Assembly (NCBI GenBank): GCA_950106755.1
Contig: OX467089.1
Location: forward strand, 26,579,345 to 26,643,344
DNA from: Climacium dendroides
Lineage: Eukaryota > Streptophyta > Bryopsida > Hypnales > Climaciaceae
Direction: 5' to 3'
Length of the DNA stretch: 64,000 nucleotides
Part shown: positions 60,167 to 64,000 of the stretch, one piece after another
How the letters are laid out: every line of letters begins with the position of its first letter
Numbering within the stretch: the stretch's first letter is position 1
Notes under the pieces: model-generated
Told to the model about the DNA's origin: nothing
The model's database searches: none
The model's input: the letters and a program-made list of their open reading frames with translations, nothing else
Position numbers and translations under genes: made by a program

Positions 60167-60217
60167 GAAAAACCGTAGGGTCTAAACTTTGTATGTCTAC
60201 TATAGGTTTCTAAAACT

Positions 60218-62099
60218 AAAATTTAAAGAAAATATAACCTTAAGGGTTTGAATCTAACTTGTATTTGGTTTAAAGTTGTTAATTTAAAAATTTTAAAGAA
60301 AAGAAGAGGATTTAGTAACTTACCTCAAAATGGAACTCTTAACTATAAGGTGATCAAAGACTTCTTTGAATCCATCTTCATTCATCATTTTGTCTTGAAT
60401 TTTGCTTCATTGCTTAAAGTTTTTGATTTTTTAATACAAGGTGTGAATTTGAACTTCAAATCTAGTTCCTATTCAATTCTAAGTTTTTCTCTTTTCTATT
60501 TTTTTTTACTCCTTACCCTTCCAATACTATTCTATTCAATTGTTGAATCCTACTAGTTGACTTTGGAAAAGAATACTTCTTTCAAACTTCAAGAAAATAA
60601 TTAACAATTGTAAGATTCTTGTCCCTCTATCCAAAGTCAATTATTTCCTAATCTAACTTCTAATGGCCAATATGCAACTATGGTGATTTCCACCTAATCT
60701 ATTTCTATTGCTACTTCACAATATCTAGTTCAATACATCATTTTTTTCATACTTCAATTGTACACGTTGGTTTAGTTGAGAGGTTTTCCAAGACTTTAAG
60801 AGAGTATGGTTTCAACTAAATTGTGACTTGTTATAAGCGACTTGAGCTCCTTCCTTTGTAAAAACATATTCTCTATGACCACGTAATCTCCTCTTCTATT
60901 TCTTCACCTTCTCTTCTTTGATTTTGTTTGTAATTTTTTAATGTCTAAACACCTTGCTTATTAAAATCAAGTAGTCCCTAGACCCAACCACCAAAGCCAA
61001 CAACCGTTGGCTTACCACCATTCTCTGGTACTTGACTGTTGCTACGTACTTGGCTAGCTTTCGTATCCAACACTTTCTCCTAGTCCTAGCCCAGTTCTAA
61101 TACTAGGCCCATGCTGTACTCCACAACTATTAGCTAGGTTTCAAGGAGGTCCTAAGGCCTTGTAGTTATTTATATCATAATGTAAATCCATGAGGAATGA
61201 AACTACTCTATGGCTTGGACATTATAACCATTTTTGGAAAGCATTATGGCTATTTTAAGACTATAAAATGACCCTTGAAAATTCACTCTTGATTTTAGAA
61301 GCGATACAATAACATTTACAAACTTTAGAACAGATTACTTTGAAAATTCATCAAAAATTTATATTTTGTCATTAAAAAGATATTTTTTTCAACCTTTCAA
61401 TGGATCACATCAAAAAATGTGGGCAAATTAGGGCAGCTTATTGTAGAGCATACCATATAGTCCTTTAAATTTTGGCCTTCTAAAGCAACAAAAAGTAGCC
61501 TTCTAAATTGATTGGCACTTGAGGCATGCATAAGACCCATGTGGTACTTCACAAGGCCATTCTCATATAGATTTTCTATTAGGTTTGGAATAGCATGGGG
61601 CCTTTTTTGTAGAAACTTGGGGGGGTCACTTAGAGTGTCCATTAAAAACCACATACTTTGAAAGTTTATGTTTTGAAACATTAATATTTTTATTTTTTAA
61701 AAATAATTAGTTACAAATTTTTGAAGTAAAAAGATACACTGTAAAATTGAAAAATAACTTTTACATCCCTATATTATATAAGAAAAAATTGTTTAAAAAA
61801 TGAACAAAAAATTCTTAAAAATAACTCTCTATTAAAAGCTCATTTTGAGTTGAATATTGATGTAATGGTCATCTAAATGTGTTCTCTAAAAATATTTGAG
61901 TTAAAAAAAACATGCCGTTTTAGTGCATTTTTAACCTCTTCAGAAATCATTCCATATTTTATTTGAGTTTGAAATTTTGATAGTAGAATCCTATAGTCAT
62001 TAGTAAACAATGCTCAAAATTTGAAGTTAAAATTGTAGTTTATTAGAAACCACTTGTTTGCATGTGGTTTCTTGTAGTAGAACTAAGTGCACCCCTTGA
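60218..62099. other. AT-rich DNA, nothing recognised
   Basis: Open frames at 60248-60556 (+) and 61397-61681 (-) have no recognised motif. No repeats were assigned. Confidence 0.45.
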
Positions 62100-63420
62100 G
62101 TGTAGAAACATTTTGTATATACTCACTAATACTCTTAAACATCCTAATTAATAATTAATATACTCTAAAACTTCCTTTTTTCCAAATCCTTATGCTACAA
62201 TTCCCACAATGCCCCATAAACTATCATACTTAGCTTTGATTTAGCATAAATATTACAAAATGGCTCTAAAAAATTTGAAACTTTGCCACAATACAAATCA
62301 ACTATTCAAATACTCACATACCAATTTTCATTTCTATCTAAGATACTTTCCAACTTTGGTGGACAATTTTTTACTACTAACATTCTAATCCTTCACTACC
62401 TCCACACTTGATTGTATTTTATGCAAAACTCATAGATTCCAAGTTCATTGAAGCTAAAATTTTGATACAAGATAGTAGATAAAATGAAAAAGATATGCTT
62501 CAAGTTTCATTTCCATAACACAAAACCTTAATAAAAATGAAGCTCCTCAATACACCCTCTTTGGTTGCCTTAAAATTCAAATACCTTCACTTCAAAGTCT
62601 CATAAATTTTTCGTCATAATGAATTTAGATCCAAAACTTGGCATTATATTATATCAACTATCCAAAAATTGAAATTGAAAATCTTGCAATCATCCAATTT
62701 TTTTCCAAAATGCAACACAAAATACCCTCTCATCAATGTTTTTTTCAATATAAATATGCAACAATAATACAACTTTGCATTCCAAGTGCATTCTCCACCT
62801 CCAAACCACTAAGAAACAAGAAAGAAAGAGAGAGACAAGGGTCAACCCTTGCCTCTATGTAGCCACTACAACTAAAGCAGCTAGCTGCCAACTAACCCTA
62901 ACTTTAACCTAGCTACCACGTAGGTTTTGTTTTTTGCCCGGGCAGCTCATGAGAAAGTTAGGCCTCCAAGGGTGGTCAACATATATGCCATGTTGGCAAA
63001 ATATGTCTAAAAATGATTTATTATACTTCCAAATCTATTTGACTGCAAATATTACTCACCAGTCATATGATTGAAAGTAAATGACTCAGCCATGAATCAT
63101 CCTAGTCATATCCCGACCATCTACAGTGATTTTTGCTTGAGTCACATTTTTTGATTTTGTGACTCACTCCAGTCATATTTTGCAGTCATAAAACATTCAT
63201 TTTTTCGTAGGGTACCCTAACCCCACTAATTCTAATATCAACTACTAACCAATAGGTTATCAACCGACAACTTTCAAAGACAACTAATACAAGTTTCAAA
63301 TATTAAGCTCCTAACACAAACAACTTATAACTCTAAACACTCATTTTTAACAAGTAAAGATGTTTATTTCAACTAATAGGCGACTCACATCATGACACCA
63401 TGATACCTCATTTCACAAAA
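62100..63420 (+). mobile_element. Dispersed element R, copy 3, with an insertion
   Basis: This is the reverse orientation of copies 1 and 2. Its right part (CTAACCCCACTAATTCTAAT..CAACTACTAACC) and left part match the complement of 51885-53095. A degraded primer-site-like TTGGCATTATATTATATCAA lies near 62638. About 290 bp at roughly 62915-63205 has no match in the other copies and interrupts them, so it is a later insertion or replacement. Confidence 0.6.
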
Positions 63421-64000
63421 GGAAAATGAATGAAGGCAAGACTAATAATTTGACAATAAAGAGAGTCAATGTACAATCATGACAATATTTTACCTTGTGT
63501 CTTCTTTTGAAGGGCTCATGAAATAGATCCCAGTGGTGCAATAGTAGAGTGCCAATTAGTAAGGAATTTGGAACCTCATTTCTTGACAAAACTTGTCAAA
63601 TTTTCAAACTAGTGCTTTAGGAAATTTAAAGGATTATAGAGGATGCTTTTAAGAATATAAGATTTTACTTTGGCATGACCATCACAAAGCAAGTATGAAT
63701 TGCACATGTAAAGAAATCCTTCATGGCAACTACATAATAGAGATCTCAATTGTATCACTTCTTTGCAATGGAATTTGAGTGCATAGAATAGAATTTTTAA
63801 ATTTTTAAATCAAATTTAGGATTGAATTTAACTATAAGAGTGACAAGTTGGTCATCATGTAGTTTCAATCATGCCCAATTTTGAGATAACAAATTGGATG
63901 AATTCATTTTGGAATGCTCTTTAAACATGTACAAGGAAGGCGACTATTATACAATGTCTTGGATCAAGGATATCTTATAGCTAAGCAAAGTCTAAGATTA
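63421..64000. other. AT-rich DNA, nothing recognised
   Basis: No gene or repeat was recognised to the window end. Confidence 0.5.

Noticed and set aside
1..64000. CRISPR arrays, bacterial operons, rRNA or organelle insertions
   Set aside because: None of the direct-repeat arrays has CRISPR form, genes are spliced and eukaryotic, and no rRNA or organelle gene sequence was recognised.

Overview
The window is plant nuclear DNA. It has spliced genes with GT..AG introns, very AT-rich intergenic sequence full of decayed repeats, and plant-type members of three gene families. The NF-YC gene is split into many coding exons and intact neighbours are few, which would suit a non-seed land plant or a large repeat-rich genome. 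I cannot name the species.

Layout. (1) About 0.8-5.2 kb, + strand: blocks of coding-like sequence with conserved frame but interrupted by stops, a decayed gene of unknown, perhaps transposon-related, origin. (2) About 6.06-8.97 kb, + strand: a broken copy of an ETO1-like (BTB-TPR) gene, still collinear with the family, with a 39-bp minisatellite near its 3' part. (3) 9.07-9.16 kb: a short array carrying the plant telomere motif. (4) 11.69-15.29 kb, + strand: an apparently intact seven-exon NF-YC gene (209 aa). (5) 15.5-34 kb: AT-rich repeat territory with a piggyBac-like transposase fossil on the - strand (18.0-19.1 kb) and several elements bounded by TTAA plus inverted ends of the form TTAACCCCTAAA. 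(6) 34.31-37.88 kb, + strand: an intact three-exon mitoferrin-type mitochondrial carrier (345 aa). (7) 38.7-64 kb: more TTAA elements (39.07-41.13 and 48.90-49.60 kb have both ends), three copies of a roughly 1.1-1.3 kb family that may be LTR retrotransposon ends, a diverged minisatellite, a long foldback at 60 kb, and little else.

The two intact genes work separately: NF-YC is a subunit of the CCAAT-binding transcription factor and mitoferrin imports iron into mitochondria. The most interesting system is the pairing of a piggyBac-like transposase fossil with several families of TTAA-bounded inverted-repeat elements, which suggests this superfamily, seldom reported in plants, once moved here. 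All family assignments come from reading translated sequence by eye; no database search was run.
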